64,000 bases of DNA, from positions 310,001-374,000 of the forward strand of contig NZ_CVRR01000005.1 in the NCBI RefSeq assembly GCF_001406815.1. Reading direction: 5' to 3'. The notes below the pieces were generated by a model. That model was not told the origin of the DNA and ran no database searches. It was given only the letters and a program-made list of their open reading frames with translations. This stretch comes from Roseburia faecis. Lineage in GTDB: Bacteria > Bacillota > Clostridia > Lachnospirales > Lachnospiraceae. The translations under genes were made by a program, and so were the position numbers. How positions within the stretch are numbered: the stretch's first letter is position 1; each line of letters opens with the position of its first letter. This document shows, in pieces, positions 42,223 through 51,824 of the stretch.

Positions 42223-43244
42223 GCTTCTGTCAGAGCTGGAACGATCTTGTTCAGATCTCCAACGATACCGTAATCAGCTACGGAGAAGATTGGAGCATCC
42301 TCATCCTTGTTGATTGCGATGATCAGGTCAGACTCCTCCATACCAGCTACGTGCTGGATTGCTCCGGAAATACCGATTGCAAAGTAGATCTGTGGACGAA
42401 CGGTCTTACCAGTCTGTCCTACCTGATAATCCTGTGCTAACCAGCCGTTTTCTACAGCGGCACGGGAACAGCTTACCATTCCACCGAATACATCGGCAAG
42501 ATCCTGCAGCATCTTGAAGTTCTCTTTGCTTCCAACTCCACGACCACCAGATACAAGAACCTTTGCATCCATGATGTTCTCTACGTTTCCAACTGCCTTA
42601 ACAACGTTAAGGATGTCAACGTAACGGTTGTTCTTCTCAAGTGTAGGATTAAACTCGATCACTTCTGCCTTGCGACCAGCCTCTTTTGGAAGCTTCTGCA
42701 TAACACCAGGACGAACGGTAGCCATCTGAGGACGGTTGTCCGGGCAGGCGATGGTTGCGATTGTGTTTCCACCGAATGCAGGACGGGTCATCAGTAACTG
42801 GTTGTGCTTCTGCTCGTCTTCCTTACCAGGAACTGCGTTGATTGGGAAATCACCGATCTCAAGCTTTGTACAGTCAGCGGTAAGTCCAGTTGCAACTCTT
42901 GCAGATACGGTAGGACCAAGGTCACGACCGATTGCTGTTGCACCAACTAACATAATCTCTGGCTTGTACTCATTGATGACTGCTGCAAGAGCCTGTGCAT
43001 ATGGCTCTGTACGGTATGTCTCAAGTTCAGGGTTGTCCACTACGATAACCTTGTCTGCGCCATACTCGCCTAACTCATCTGTTAAGCCCTTTACGTTTGA
43101 TCCAAGAAGGACTGCTGTTACGTCTGTTCCTAAATCTTTTGCAAGCTCCTTTGCCTTTCCGATTAACTCAAAAGCGATAGAGCTAAGTTCATTGTCTACC
43201 TGCTGTGCGTAGATAAATACGCCCTTATATTCTTCTAAACCCAT
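42195..43244 (-). CDS. etfA: Electron-transfer flavoprotein alpha subunit
   Basis: About 349 residues, FAD-binding. It starts MGLEEYKGVFIYAQQ and carries the ETF signature in the C-terminal domain: VLVSGGRGVGSKENF, YQVGQTGKTVRPQIYFAIGI, SGAIQHVAGM and IIAINKDEDAPIF. The ATG at 43244 is favoured over the preceding GTGs. With EtfB and Bcd it forms the bifurcating crotonyl-CoA reductase that drives ferredoxin reduction. It ends the thl-hbd-bcd-etfB-etfA operon. Confidence 0.97.
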   Translation of the reverse strand: MGLEEYKGVFIYAQQVDNELSSIAFELIGKAKELAKDLGTDVTAVLLGSNVKGLTDELGEYGADKVIVVDNPELETYRTEPYAQALAAVINEYKPEIMLVGATAIGRDLGPTVSARVATGLTADCTKLEIGDFPINAVPGKEDEQKHNQLLMTRPAFGGNTIATIACPDNRPQMATVRPGVMQKLPKEAGRKAEVIEFNPTLEKNNRYVDILNVVKAVGNVENIMDAKVLVSGGRGVGSKENFKMLQDLADVFGGMVSCSRAAVENGWLAQDYQVGQTGKTVRPQIYFAIGISGAIQHVAGMEESDLIIAINKDEDAPIFSVADYGIVGDLNKIVPALTEALKAEMKNK

Positions 43245-43270
43245 GTTATTCACCACTTTTCTCTATAATC

Positions 43271-44053
43271 TTAGATAATATGTTTCTCTTTGAATTTTCC
43301 GATTAAGTATGCAACGGACTCTGCAGGATCCAGATTTACTTTCTCTCCTGCACCCTTCGGTACCTTATCAGATGCCTTAGCGATCTTTGTTGGAGATCCT
43401 TTCAGACCAAGGTTAGAATCATCTACATCCTTTAAGTCTGCTCTGCCCCATACGGTAACTTCTTTGTCACATGCATCGAAAATTCCACCCGGAGTCATAT
43501 ATCTTGGCTCGTTTAACTCAGAAAGAGCAGTGATCAGGCAAGGCATTTTAGCCTTAACTTCATGATATCTGTCCTCATACTGACGCTTAACGATTACGGA
43601 ATCTCCCTCAACCTTGATATCCTCAGCATAAGAGATTACCGGAAGTCCAAGATGCTCAGCGATCTGTGGTCCTACCTGTGCGGTATCACCATCGATAGCC
43701 TGACGTCCTGTGATAATCAGATCATAATCTAAGTTACGAAGTGCACCGGCGATTGTTGTGGAAGTAGCCCATGTATCAGCTCCACCTAATACTCTGTCGG
43801 TAACAAGAATAGCATCGTCAGCTCCCATAGCCATAGCCTCACGAAGAACAGCATCTGCCTTTGGAAGTCCCATGGTAAGAACAGTAACCTTTGCACCGTT
43901 CTGATCCTTAATTCTAAGTGCTGCCTCAAGACCAGCTTTGTCATCTGGGTTCATGATAGCAAGCATTGCAGCTCTATCGAGTGTTCCGTCTGCGTTGAAC
44001 TTTACGCCGCCCTTTGTATCCGGAACCTGTTTAATACATACTACGATATTCAT
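43271..44053 (-). CDS. etfB: Electron-transfer flavoprotein beta subunit
   Basis: A 260-residue partner of EtfA. It begins MNIVVCIKQVPDTKGGVKF and has INPDDKAG-like NPDDKAGLEAALRIKD, VTVLTMGLPKADAVLREAMA and ITGRQAIDGDTAQVGPQIAE, which line the flavin and AMP sites. The bifurcating FAD sits in this subunit in Clostridium Etf. Co-transcribed with etfA, 26 bases apart. Confidence 0.97.
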   Translation of the reverse strand: MNIVVCIKQVPDTKGGVKFNADGTLDRAAMLAIMNPDDKAGLEAALRIKDQNGAKVTVLTMGLPKADAVLREAMAMGADDAILVTDRVLGGADTWATSTTIAGALRNLDYDLIITGRQAIDGDTAQVGPQIAEHLGLPVISYAEDIKVEGDSVIVKRQYEDRYHEVKAKMPCLITALSELNEPRYMTPGGIFDACDKEVTVWGRADLKDVDDSNLGLKGSPTKIAKASDKVPKGAGEKVNLDPAESVAYLIGKFKEKHII

Positions 44054-44102
44054 GTATTATTTATCTCCTTTTCTTCAATCTTGTTGTGACGCAACTGTAC
44101 GA

Positions 44103-45257
44103 TTATCTTAATAATGATCCAGAAATAACCATACGCTGAACTTCGGAAGTTCCTTCGTAGATCTCTGTGATCTTGGCATCGCGCATCATACGCTCTACGT
44201 CGTACTCACGGATATATCCGTATCCACCGAATAACTGGACAACTTCTGTTGTAACAGCCATAGCGGTCTCTGCTGCGAATAATTTAGCCTTGGCAGCTTC
44301 TACAGAATAAACCTTCTGTGTAGCCTTAGCCATGGCAGCCTTGTAAACAAGAAGCTGAGCAGCTTCGATTCTTGCAGCCATATCAGCAAGCTTGAACTGT
44401 GTATTCTGCTGCTGTGCGATAGAACGGCCAAACTGCTTTCTTTCCTTTGTGTACTCGATACAACGATCCAAAGCACCTTCTGCAATACCAAGTGCCTGAG
44501 CAGCGATACCGATACGTCCACCATCGAGTGTGTGCATTGCGATTGGGAAACCTCTTCCTTCCTGACCGAGTAATGCATCCTTTGGAATTCTGCAGTCCTC
44601 GAAGATCAGCTCGTATGTAGAAGATCCACGGATACCCATCTTCTTTTCCTTTGTACCGAAGGAGAATCCAGGAGCACCCTTCTCTACGATAAATGCGGAG
44701 AAGTTTTTCTTCTTTCTTCCCCTCTTGTCCTCGGTAATGCTTGTGATTGCGATTACGATGTAAACATCTGCAACCTTACCGTTTGTGATGAAACACTTAG
44801 ATCCGTTTAAAACCCACTCATCACCATCTAATACAGCCTTTGTCTGGCAGCCCTGTGCGTCTGTACCAGCGCCTGGCTCAGTAAGACCAAAAGCACCGAG
44901 CTTCTCGCCCTTTGCAAGCGGTACTACATATTTCTTCTTCTGCTCTTCGGTACCGAATGTCATGATTGGATCGATACAAAGGGAAGTATGTGCAGATACG
45001 ATAACACCGGTAGTTGCACAAACTTTGGATAACTCCTCAACACATGTAACGTATGTCAGAGGATCACATCCCTGTCCGCCGTACTCCTTTGGAACCGGAA
45101 TTCCCATGAATCCGTATTTTGCCATCTTTGCAACAGTCTCAGCCGGGAACTGCTCTGTCTCATCTGTCTCCTGTGCAAGAGGTTTTACTTCTGTCTCAGC
45201 GAAATCTCTAAAAAGACCGCGAGCCATCTCATGTTTCTTGTCTAAAGTAAAATCCAT
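44103..45257 (-). CDS. bcd: Butyryl-CoA (short-chain acyl-CoA) dehydrogenase
   Basis: A 384-residue FAD enzyme reducing crotonyl-CoA to butyryl-CoA together with EtfAB. Landmarks: [33 protein letters not shown], the helix [20 protein letters not shown] and the C-terminal catalytic region [18 protein letters not shown]. Length is that of the family. It lies between hbd and etfB in the butyrate operon. Confidence 0.97.
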   Translation of the reverse strand: MDFTLDKKHEMARGLFRDFAETEVKPLAQETDETEQFPAETVAKMAKYGFMGIPVPKEYGGQGCDPLTYVTCVEELSKVCATTGVIVSAHTSLCIDPIMTFGTEEQKKKYVVPLAKGEKLGAFGLTEPGAGTDAQGCQTKAVLDGDEWVLNGSKCFITNGKVADVYIVIAITSITEDKRGRKKKNFSAFIVEKGAPGFSFGTKEKKMGIRGSSTYELIFEDCRIPKDALLGQEGRGFPIAMHTLDGGRIGIAAQALGIAEGALDRCIEYTKERKQFGRSIAQQQNTQFKLADMAARIEAAQLLVYKAAMAKATQKVYSVEAAKAKLFAAETAMAVTTEVVQLFGGYGYIREYDVERMMRDAKITEIYEGTSEVQRMVISGSLLR

Positions 45258-45302
45258 GATTTTAACACTCCTTAATTATGATTTATTTTTATTTATACTT
45301 TT

Positions 45303-46175
45303 CTACTGTGCGTCTACAGGTGTCTTTGTGCGGTCTGCATTGTAGATGTAGAATCCCTTACCAGACTTAGCACCAAGGTTACCACCACGAACCATCTTAC
45401 GGATGAGTGGGCATGCACGGTACTTGCTGTCACCTGTCTCGTTGTAAAGTACATCCATGATTGCAAGGCAGATATCAAGACCAATGAAATCACCTAACTC
45501 TAAAGGTCCCATTGGATGGTTAGCGCCAAGCTTCATAGCTGCGTCGATACCAGCGATATCGGAAACACCTTCCATCTTGATGAAAGCAGCTTCGTTGATC
45601 ATTGGGATTAAGATACGGTTTACTACGAAACCAGCAGCCTCATTTACCTGTACCGGAGTCTTTCCGATCTCTACAGCGATCTTCTTGATTGCTTCAACAG
45701 TCTCAGCAGGAGTATTTACACCAGCGATAACTTCTACTAACTTCATACGGTCAGCAGGATTGAAGAAATGCATACCGATCATTGGACGAGTAAGTCCGTT
45801 TCCGATCTCTGTGATAGAAAGAGAAGAAGTATTGGAAGCGAAGATACACTCTGGCTTGGCAATCTTGTCTAACTCAGCAAATGTAGTCTTCTTTACATTC
45901 ATATCCTCGAAAGCAGCCTCAACGATCAGGTCGCAGTCCTTGCAGAGGTCTTCTTTTAAACCTGGAGTGATCTTGGCAAGAATGCCGTCAACCTTCTCCT
46001 GTGTCATTTTCTCTTTTGCAACAAGTCTTGCATATCCTTTTGCAATCTTGTCTTTTCCGCCTTCAGCCCACTCCTGCTTGATATCGCAGAGTGCTACTTC
46101 ATATCCGTCAACCTGTGCGAATGCTTTAGCGATTCCCTGGCCCATTGTACCAGCACCGATAACTCCAACCTTCAT
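45303..46175 (-). CDS. hbd: 3-hydroxybutyryl-CoA dehydrogenase
   Basis: A 290-residue enzyme reducing acetoacetyl-CoA to 3-hydroxybutyryl-CoA. The dinucleotide motif is VGVIGAGTMGQGIAKAFA; catalytic-site stretches are IGMHFFNPADRMKLVEVI and EAAGFVVNRILIPMINEA, and the C-terminal domain has ANHPMGPLELGDFIGLD. It is second in the operon. The next step, crotonase, is not encoded here. Confidence 0.97.
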   Translation of the reverse strand: MKVGVIGAGTMGQGIAKAFAQVDGYEVALCDIKQEWAEGGKDKIAKGYARLVAKEKMTQEKVDGILAKITPGLKEDLCKDCDLIVEAAFEDMNVKKTTFAELDKIAKPECIFASNTSSLSITEIGNGLTRPMIGMHFFNPADRMKLVEVIAGVNTPAETVEAIKKIAVEIGKTPVQVNEAAGFVVNRILIPMINEAAFIKMEGVSDIAGIDAAMKLGANHPMGPLELGDFIGLDICLAIMDVLYNETGDSKYRACPLIRKMVRGGNLGAKSGKGFYIYNADRTKTPVDAQ

Positions 46176-46258
46176 TTTAGTTCCTCCTAAATATTAAATA
46201 TATTCACATTTCAAGGGGATGCAGCGCACCCCCTCTATGTATCTTATCTGGCAAAAAA

Positions 46259-47443
46259 TTAGTATTTCTCAACGATTGTAGAACATCCCATTCCACCACC
46301 GATGCAAAGTGTAGCAAGACCTCTGTTAGATCCACGCTTCTGCATCTCATGAAGCAGTGTAACAAGGATACGGCATCCAGAAGCTCCTACCGGATGTCCA
46401 AGTGCGATTGCACCACCGTTTACGTTTACCTTGCTCATATCGAACTTTAAGTCTCTTGCAACTGCGATAGACTGGGCAGCAAATGCCTCGTTAGCCTCGA
46501 TCAGATCGAAATCATCGATAGAAAGACCGGTCTTTGCAAGAACTTTCTTTGTAGAAGCAACAGGACCAACACCCATGATCTCCGGCTCAACTCCGCCAAG
46601 AGCTCCAGCTACCCATGTAGCCATTGGTGTAACACCAAGCTCCTTAGCCTTCTCTTCGCTCATAACAACGATTGCTGCAGCACCATCGTTGATTCCGGAA
46701 GCGTTACCAGCTGTAACAAGTCCACCCTCTTTACCAGAGCAGCAGCGTAACTTGGAAAGAGACTCAGCAGTTGTTCCAGGACGAGGTCCCTCATCCTTTA
46801 CGAAATCAACCATTTCCTTCTTAACCTTTACAGGTACCGGAACGATCTCATCATCAAACTTGCCGGCTGCGATAGCTGCCTCGCACTTCTGCTGGCTGTT
46901 TGCAGAGAACTCATCAAGTTCTTCTCTTGTAATACCATACTTGTCACATACGTTCTCAGCGGTGATCATCATGTGGTAGTGGTTGAATGCATCTGTTAAT
47001 GCATCGTTAACCATTGTATCGATAATTGTTGCATTGTTCATTCTGTATCCGAAACGAGCCTTTGTCATAGCGTAAGGAGCCATAGACATGTTCTCCATAC
47101 CACCGGCTACAACGATATCAGCCTCACCAGCCATGATCATTGTTGCAGCATCGTTTACACACTTAAGACCGGATCCACAAACAACGTTGATTGTGATTGC
47201 CGGAACTTCGATCGGTAAACCAGCCTTGATGGAAGCCTGACGAGCTACGTTCTGTCCCTGAGCTGCCTGGATTACACAACCCATCTTAACTTCGTCAACC
47301 ATCTCCGGCTTAACACCTGCTCTGTTTAAAGCTTCTTTAATTACAATTGCACCTAAATCTGCTGCTGGAGTATTGCTTAATGCTCCACCCATCTTGCCGA
47401 TTGCTGTACGGCAAGCACCTGCTAATACAACTTTCTTTGCCAT
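46259..47443 (-). CDS. thlA: Acetyl-CoA C-acetyltransferase (thiolase)
   Basis: A 394-residue biosynthetic thiolase that condenses two acetyl-CoA. Nucleophile Cys in [14 protein letters not shown], the [11 protein letters not shown] block, [17 protein letters not shown] with the catalytic His, and the last Cys in [15 protein letters not shown]. It is the first gene of the butyrate operon and has AAAGGAG before its ATG. An AGGGG/CCCCT stem at about 46213-46234 lies in the gap to hbd and may mark an mRNA processing site. Confidence 0.97.
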   Translation of the reverse strand: MAKKVVLAGACRTAIGKMGGALSNTPAADLGAIVIKEALNRAGVKPEMVDEVKMGCVIQAAQGQNVARQASIKAGLPIEVPAITINVVCGSGLKCVNDAATMIMAGEADIVVAGGMENMSMAPYAMTKARFGYRMNNATIIDTMVNDALTDAFNHYHMMITAENVCDKYGITREELDEFSANSQQKCEAAIAAGKFDDEIVPVPVKVKKEMVDFVKDEGPRPGTTAESLSKLRCCSGKEGGLVTAGNASGINDGAAAIVVMSEEKAKELGVTPMATWVAGALGGVEPEIMGVGPVASTKKVLAKTGLSIDDFDLIEANEAFAAQSIAVARDLKFDMSKVNVNGGAIALGHPVGASGCRILVTLLHEMQKRGSNRGLATLCIGGGMGCSTIVEKY

Positions 47444-47482
47444 TCTTCGTTCTCCTTTAAATCAAACTCGCACCCAATGATG

Positions 47483-47500
47483 CTGTTAATTTTTTAACAA
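47483..47500 (-). promoter_or_regulatory. Rex-type operator
   Basis: On the minus strand TTGTTAAAAAATTAACAG matches the clostridial Rex consensus TTGTTAA-N4-TTAACAA at all but the last base. It begins five bases downstream of the -10 of the thl promoter, where a bound repressor would block transcription until NADH rises. Confidence 0.8.
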
Positions 47501-47505
47501 TGTCT

Positions 47506-47534
47506 ATAATACCACATTTTCCGCACAAAATCAA
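47506..47534 (-). promoter_or_regulatory. Promoter of the thl-hbd-bcd-etfBA operon
   Basis: TTGATT and TATTAT are 17 bases apart with an extended TGG before the -10. The leader to thlA is about 60 bases. Confidence 0.75.
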
Positions 47535-47653
47535 TGAAAACCTACGTTGTTCATAAAAAATTCTTCATTTATTGCAACCGGCTCTGTTTCATGGTATATT
47601 TATGGTATATTTCAAGCAATACTGAGGGGAATCCAAACGGGGGATCATGTGAT

Positions 47654-48820
47654 ATGAAATTTGTAAGAACAGAAGACTTAAAGGCAGGCATGCGTCTTGC
47701 CAAACCAATTTACAATAAAAAAGGTGTGCTGCTTTATGAGCGCAATTCCGCACTCACCGCGCCGGGAATTGCCAGTGCAAAAAATTTCGGTCTGATCGGT
47801 GTCTACATTCTCGAGCCGGCCGAACCGCTTCCTCCGCTTTCCCGTGAAGATCTGGAGTTTGAGCAGTTACAGACAGTATACATTTTCCGTCTCCGGGAAG
47901 TGTTAAACTGCATTACCGAGCGCAGAAAACTCGAAAAATACCCGGTATTTCTGGAAGATATTCTTTCCCACTACGGGTCTTTAAAACATCGTGTGAATTT
48001 TAACCAGAATCTGCGCAGCAGTGATGATTTCATGTACAAGCATGCGATCAGCACCGCAATACTTGTAACCATGATGGGCGCCCATCTGAGACTACCGCAG
48101 GAAAAACTCCGTATACTGACCACGGCTGCCCTTCTTTATGACAATGGATACCAGAATGTTCCGCGGAATATTCTGGAAAAAGGAATGAACGACCTGTCCT
48201 CATCCGATCAGGATGTCATCCAGCTTTCTCTGGAAAAAGGACTCGTTCCGCTTTCCATGTACCGGAATGATTTTGACTTTTTTCCACGCGCACTGGCTCT
48301 GATGCAGACCTATGTATATGAAGACCACCTGGAAAAACTCGCAACCGCTCCGGATCAGGAATTACAGGAAATGGCATCCATTCTGCGCATCGCCGACTGG
48401 TTTGACCAGATGACTGCGATGAACAGCGGCCATGAACCGATGTCAGAAATTGCCGCCATGCAGTATTTCAAAAAATATCCAAAGAAGTTTCTTCCGGTGC
48501 TTGTCACAGCACTTGCAGAGTGTATTCATATTGTTCCAAAGGCCGCCAGTGTTGATCTTTCCACAGGTGATAAAGGCATTGTTCTTATAGAAAACACCCG
48601 TGATTTTATGCGTCCGGTTGTCCTGCGCCTTTCTGACAATCAGATCTACGACCTGAGCGACAAAAACGTTTATCAGGAAATGCAGGTGACCGACATCATG
48701 AAAACCATGGATAACCGTGTTGCCATGGATGAAGAAACCCTAAAGCAATTTGTACCGGATGAAAAGCTCCGACAATTAACGCAGGAATTCCGTAGAAAAC
48801 TTGCTGCCGGGAAAAAATAG
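47654..48820 (+). CDS. Degenerate HD-GYP-like protein
   Basis: A 388-residue cytosolic protein with an N-terminal domain (FVRTEDLKAGMRLAKPIYNK) that often precedes HD-GYP domains. The following helical domain keeps the fold but not the active site: KHAISTAILVTMMGAH, and LTTAALLYDNGYQNVPRNIL where active enzymes have LLHDIG. The GYP motif is absent. It is therefore unlikely to hydrolyse cyclic di-nucleotides and may act as a binding or regulatory protein. The ATG at 47654 follows GGGGG; the frame extends upstream without support. Confidence 0.8.
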   Translation: MKFVRTEDLKAGMRLAKPIYNKKGVLLYERNSALTAPGIASAKNFGLIGVYILEPAEPLPPLSREDLEFEQLQTVYIFRLREVLNCITERRKLEKYPVFLEDILSHYGSLKHRVNFNQNLRSSDDFMYKHAISTAILVTMMGAHLRLPQEKLRILTTAALLYDNGYQNVPRNILEKGMNDLSSSDQDVIQLSLEKGLVPLSMYRNDFDFFPRALALMQTYVYEDHLEKLATAPDQELQEMASILRIADWFDQMTAMNSGHEPMSEIAAMQYFKKYPKKFLPVLVTALAECIHIVPKAASVDLSTGDKGIVLIENTRDFMRPVVLRLSDNQIYDLSDKNVYQEMQVTDIMKTMDNRVAMDEETLKQFVPDEKLRQLTQEFRRKLAAGKK

Positions 48821-48838
48821 CATAACCGTAATCACCTT

Positions 48839-48866
48839 CCCCATGATTTATTCATGGGGATTTTTT
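48839..48866 (+). terminator. Terminator after the HD-GYP-like gene
   Basis: CCCCATGA and TCATGGGG pair around a short loop, followed by ATTTTTTATTTT. Confidence 0.9.
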
Positions 48867-48875
48867 ATTTTCCAC

Positions 48876-48904
48876 TTGACGTGTTTCCTCTATTCTGTTA
48901 TATT
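48876..48904 (+). promoter_or_regulatory. Promoter of the padR operon
   Basis: TTGACG and TATATT are exactly 17 bases apart, 75 bases ahead of padR. Confidence 0.75.
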
Positions 48905-48929
48905 TACTTCATCAGACGTAGTACATCTA

Positions 48930-48941
48930 TCGTAGCAACGA
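48930..48941 (+). promoter_or_regulatory. Candidate PadR operator
   Basis: TCGTAGCAACGA is palindromic except for its fifth and eighth bases, and lies about 20 bases after the expected transcription start, a place suited to autorepression. Confidence 0.4.
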
Positions 48942-48979
48942 CAGACGAAATATGACAGATAAAGTAAGGAGGAATGCAT

Positions 48980-49333
48980 ATGGCAATCAGCAGTGATGTT
49001 ATCCGTGGTTACAATGACACCATGATTCTTTATCTTCTGCTGGATCAGCCATCCTATGGTTATGAAATCTCCAGACAGATCAAAACGCTCTCCCATGAAA
49101 AATATATTATCAAGGAGACCACGCTCTATTCTGCGTTTACACGTATGGAGAAAAATGGCTATATCACATCTTTTCAGGATCAGAACACTGCAACCGGCAA
49201 ACGCCGTACCTACTACCAGATCACTGGCAAAGGGCGTGCTTACTATCAGGAAAAATGTGAGGAATGGCTGCTTACGCAGGAAGTTGTAGAACAGTTTATC
49301 AGGAAAGGGGAAACGGAAAATGGAAGCTATTAG
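48980..49333 (+). CDS. PadR-family regulator
   Basis: A 117-residue winged-helix regulator. DTMILYLLLDQPSYGYEISR and IIKETTLYSAFTRMEKNGYI are the hallmarks of PadR, followed by GKRRTYYQITGKGRAYY. The ATG at 48980 has AGGAGG seven bases ahead. It overlaps the next gene by 14 bases. PadR proteins of this class usually repress the membrane genes that follow. Confidence 0.92.
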   Translation: MAISSDVIRGYNDTMILYLLLDQPSYGYEISRQIKTLSHEKYIIKETTLYSAFTRMEKNGYITSFQDQNTATGKRRTYYQITGKGRAYYQEKCEEWLLTQEVVEQFIRKGETENGSY

Positions 49334-50327
49334 AAATTATCTGGAAACTATGTTTTTAAATCTTCCAAACACGCCAGAAGTATACAAAGCCAAAAACGAG
49401 CTCTGGCAGATGATGGAAGACAAATACACCGAGTTAAAAAATGAGGGAAAATCGGAAAATGAAGCGGTTGGCACCGTCATCGCGGAATTTGGAAATCTTG
49501 ACGAACTTGCAGAAGATCTTGGGATCAAACAGTTTGTTCACCAGCCGCGGCAGGAGCAGACTCCCAATGCTGTATCGCTCTCTATGGAAGATGTCAGACA
49601 GTTTCTGCGGGAACATTCCCGTCATTCCTACTTTGTGGCACTAAGCGTATTTTTGTTTATCCTTTCTGCCTGCTGCCCGATCTTTTTCGGGGCTGCTGCA
49701 GATACTTCGCTGCGCAGCAGTGATGTACTTGATGCATCCGGTATTATTCTGATGTTTGTTTTCATAGCCATCGGTGTGGGCATGCTTGTCTATTCGAATG
49801 TATGCATGGGACACTGGAAACACTTAGAGGAAGGAAATTTCGTTACTGATTTTGCCACCACAGACTACATCCATCACGAAATGGAACATTATAAAAGCAC
49901 ACATGCGCTCCTGCTGACCATAGGTATCATGCTGTGCATCTTAAGTGTTGTCCCACCGATCCTTTTAGATGCGGCATCCAGTTTTGCGGCAGATACACTT
50001 GAGGACTGTTCCGCCGGGTTTGTATTAATCTTTGTTGCCATCGGCGTTTTCCTGATTGTAATCAGTTCCATGCGCATGGGCGGATATCGCACACTGCTGC
50101 ATCTGAACAACCAGAACACCATTGGCGGAAACTACGTTCCGGAGCAGCAGGACCGCCAGCAGTACCATAATTCCACACTGGCTGCAATCATGTCCGTCTA
50201 CTGGCCAACCATCACCTGCCTTTACCTGATCTGGAGTTTTCTTTCGTTCGACTGGTGGATTACCTGGATTGTCTGGCCGATTGCTGCGATTGTAGAATCC
50301 CTGATCAAAAACATCAGTAAAAACTAA
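49320..50327 (+). CDS. HAAS/permease-prefix domain membrane protein
   Basis: A 335-residue protein. Residues 1-65 form a helical HAAS-like domain (TPEVYKAKNELWQMMEDKYT and EAVGTVIAEFGNLDELAEDL) known from proteins that pair with PadR. Four or more membrane segments follow: YFVALSVFLFILSACCPIFF, SGIILMFVFIAIGVGMLVY, LLLTIGIMLCILSVVPPILL and a C-terminal pair. It is the middle gene of padR-HAAS-DUF4097. Expected to act in envelope stress control. Confidence 0.85.
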   Translation: MEAIRNYLETMFLNLPNTPEVYKAKNELWQMMEDKYTELKNEGKSENEAVGTVIAEFGNLDELAEDLGIKQFVHQPRQEQTPNAVSLSMEDVRQFLREHSRHSYFVALSVFLFILSACCPIFFGAAADTSLRSSDVLDASGIILMFVFIAIGVGMLVYSNVCMGHWKHLEEGNFVTDFATTDYIHHEMEHYKSTHALLLTIGIMLCILSVVPPILLDAASSFAADTLEDCSAGFVLIFVAIGVFLIVISSMRMGGYRTLLHLNNQNTIGGNYVPEQQDRQQYHNSTLAAIMSVYWPTITCLYLIWSFLSFDWWITWIVWPIAAIVESLIKNISKN

Positions 50328-50343
50328 TGGGAGGAGAACTGTC

Positions 50344-51171
50344 ATGAAACGAAATGTTTATTTAATCCTTATTACCGTCATTACGATTCTCTGTATCATT
50401 GCAGGAACCGGCTACCATCTGGTGCGTTTTGGTCTCTCCGTGGCAGAAGGACTGCCGTTTTTCAGCGAATTTATAGAGGCCATCTCTGACTGGGATGATG
50501 ATGATGACGATAGTGATGACAATGATGATAGCGATAATGGTATATCCACATCCGTAGATGCCAGCCAAAAAAATCTGGATGCCTTCTCATCCATCAATGC
50601 CGACTTAAATGTTGTCGATTTAACCATCCAGCGGGGGAACACTTTTTCCATCACCTGCAAAGCCAGCAAAAAGCTTACCCCGGAATATAAAGTAGAAAAC
50701 AACTGCCTGACAATCACACAGTATGCCAAAGCCCACAATGCTCTCGGCAGAAACAAAAAATGCTCCGTAACCATCACGGTCGCCGATACTTTAACCGATT
50801 TAAAACTCCATACAAACGTGGGCGATGTTGACCTGTCCGGTCTGAACGTTCTGTCACTTGACCTGCGTGCCGATGTCGGAGATATTGATCTGGAGAACTG
50901 CACTCTGGAGACTTCCACACTGGATGCAAATGTGGGCGATATTGATCTGGAAGATTGTACCTTTACTTCCATGGAAATTACCAGTAATGTAGGAGATGTC
51001 GATCTCGATTGCAAGGAAGACCTGTCCGGTTACCATATAGAATTAGGAACCGGTGTCGGAGATGTAAATGTTAATGATACCTACTGTCACCGCAGTTACT
51101 CCAACCAAGGCGATTCCTCACACTCGCTGACCATTTCCAACGATACCGGGGATATCAGCTTAACCTACTGA
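50344..51171 (+). CDS. DUF4097 putative adhesin / envelope protein
   Basis: A 275-residue exported or anchored protein. A membrane segment at about 6-24 is followed by an Asp-rich stretch (WDDDDDDSDDNDDSDN) near residue 50 and then a right-handed beta-helix. The helix rungs carry a repeated NVGDVDLSG, DVGDIDLENC, NVGDIDLEDC, NVGDVDLDC, GVGDVNVND pattern, about 20 residues apart, ending NDTGDISLTY. This is the DUF4097 pattern. The poly-Asp stretch might bind cations. Last gene of the operon. Confidence 0.88.
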   Translation: MKRNVYLILITVITILCIIAGTGYHLVRFGLSVAEGLPFFSEFIEAISDWDDDDDDSDDNDDSDNGISTSVDASQKNLDAFSSINADLNVVDLTIQRGNTFSITCKASKKLTPEYKVENNCLTITQYAKAHNALGRNKKCSVTITVADTLTDLKLHTNVGDVDLSGLNVLSLDLRADVGDIDLENCTLETSTLDANVGDIDLEDCTFTSMEITSNVGDVDLDCKEDLSGYHIELGTGVGDVNVNDTYCHRSYSNQGDSSHSLTISNDTGDISLTY

Positions 51172-51175
51172 TTCC

Positions 51176-51216
51176 AAAAAAGAGCGGAACACCTGACGGT
51201 GCCCGCTCTTTCTTTT
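51176..51216. terminator. Bidirectional terminator
   Basis: AGAGCGG and CCGCTCT, with an inner ACACC/GGTGT stem, form a long hairpin with A-rich and T-rich flanks, between convergent genes. Confidence 0.9.
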
Positions 51217-51226
51217 TCATTATCTT

Positions 51227-51808
51227 TTATTTTAATGTAAGAAACAGATTTGCTTTCTTGAGTGCCGGACGAAGTGCCATGTAGATAATTACTGCAACAA
51301 CGGCAGAAATGATGGCATTGACAGAAGTCGTTGTGATATTCCATACCAGTGCCACTTCTGCAGCCGGTTTTCCCATCAGCACACGCTTGTAAAAATATCC
51401 GAACAGTGGATCAAATACCACATTAAATCCAAGTCCGCAGACCGTGGCAATAATTGTCCACTTTAATACATGCTTATTGTCATTTGATGTAGAGATATGA
51501 CCAATCTTGTGTGCAATCAGTCCTGTGATCAGACCGATACAAAATTTCAAAATAAATGTCTTTGGCGCATACACAACATAAACTGGATTAAACAGATCTC
51601 CGATTGTCATACCGATCGCTCCGCCGATTCCACCGTATACACCGCCAACAAGCAGTGCACCCAGCACACAGACAGCATTGCCAAGATGAAACGAAGTTGC
51701 ATCTCCACCCGGCAGGGTAATCTGAATTTGAAGAAATGTAAAAATCACATAGGATAATGCTGCCATCAGCGCAGTCAATGTCAATTTGTAAATATTTTCG
51801 TGTTTCAT
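51227..51808 (-). CDS. ECF transporter S component
   Basis: A 193-residue membrane protein starting MKHENIYKLTLTALMAALSY. The block LPGGDATSFHLGNAVCVLGA then LLVGGVYGGIGGAIGMTIGD and APKTFILKFCIGLITGLIAH is typical of a vitamin-type S component. Six membrane segments. The substrate is not clear. The ATG at 51808 has GAGG ahead; a TTG two codons earlier does not. A perfect 9-bp inverted repeat lies directly upstream. Confidence 0.85.
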   Translation of the reverse strand: MKHENIYKLTLTALMAALSYVIFTFLQIQITLPGGDATSFHLGNAVCVLGALLVGGVYGGIGGAIGMTIGDLFNPVYVVYAPKTFILKFCIGLITGLIAHKIGHISTSNDNKHVLKWTIIATVCGLGFNVVFDPLFGYFYKRVLMGKPAAEVALVWNITTTSVNAIISAVVAVIIYMALRPALKKANLFLTLK

Positions 51809-51824
51809 AACCAATTCCTCTTTT

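Noticed and set aside
42736-43212. Plus-strand open frames inside the butyrate operon
   Set aside because: They are antisense shadows caused by the strong codon bias of highly expressed genes.
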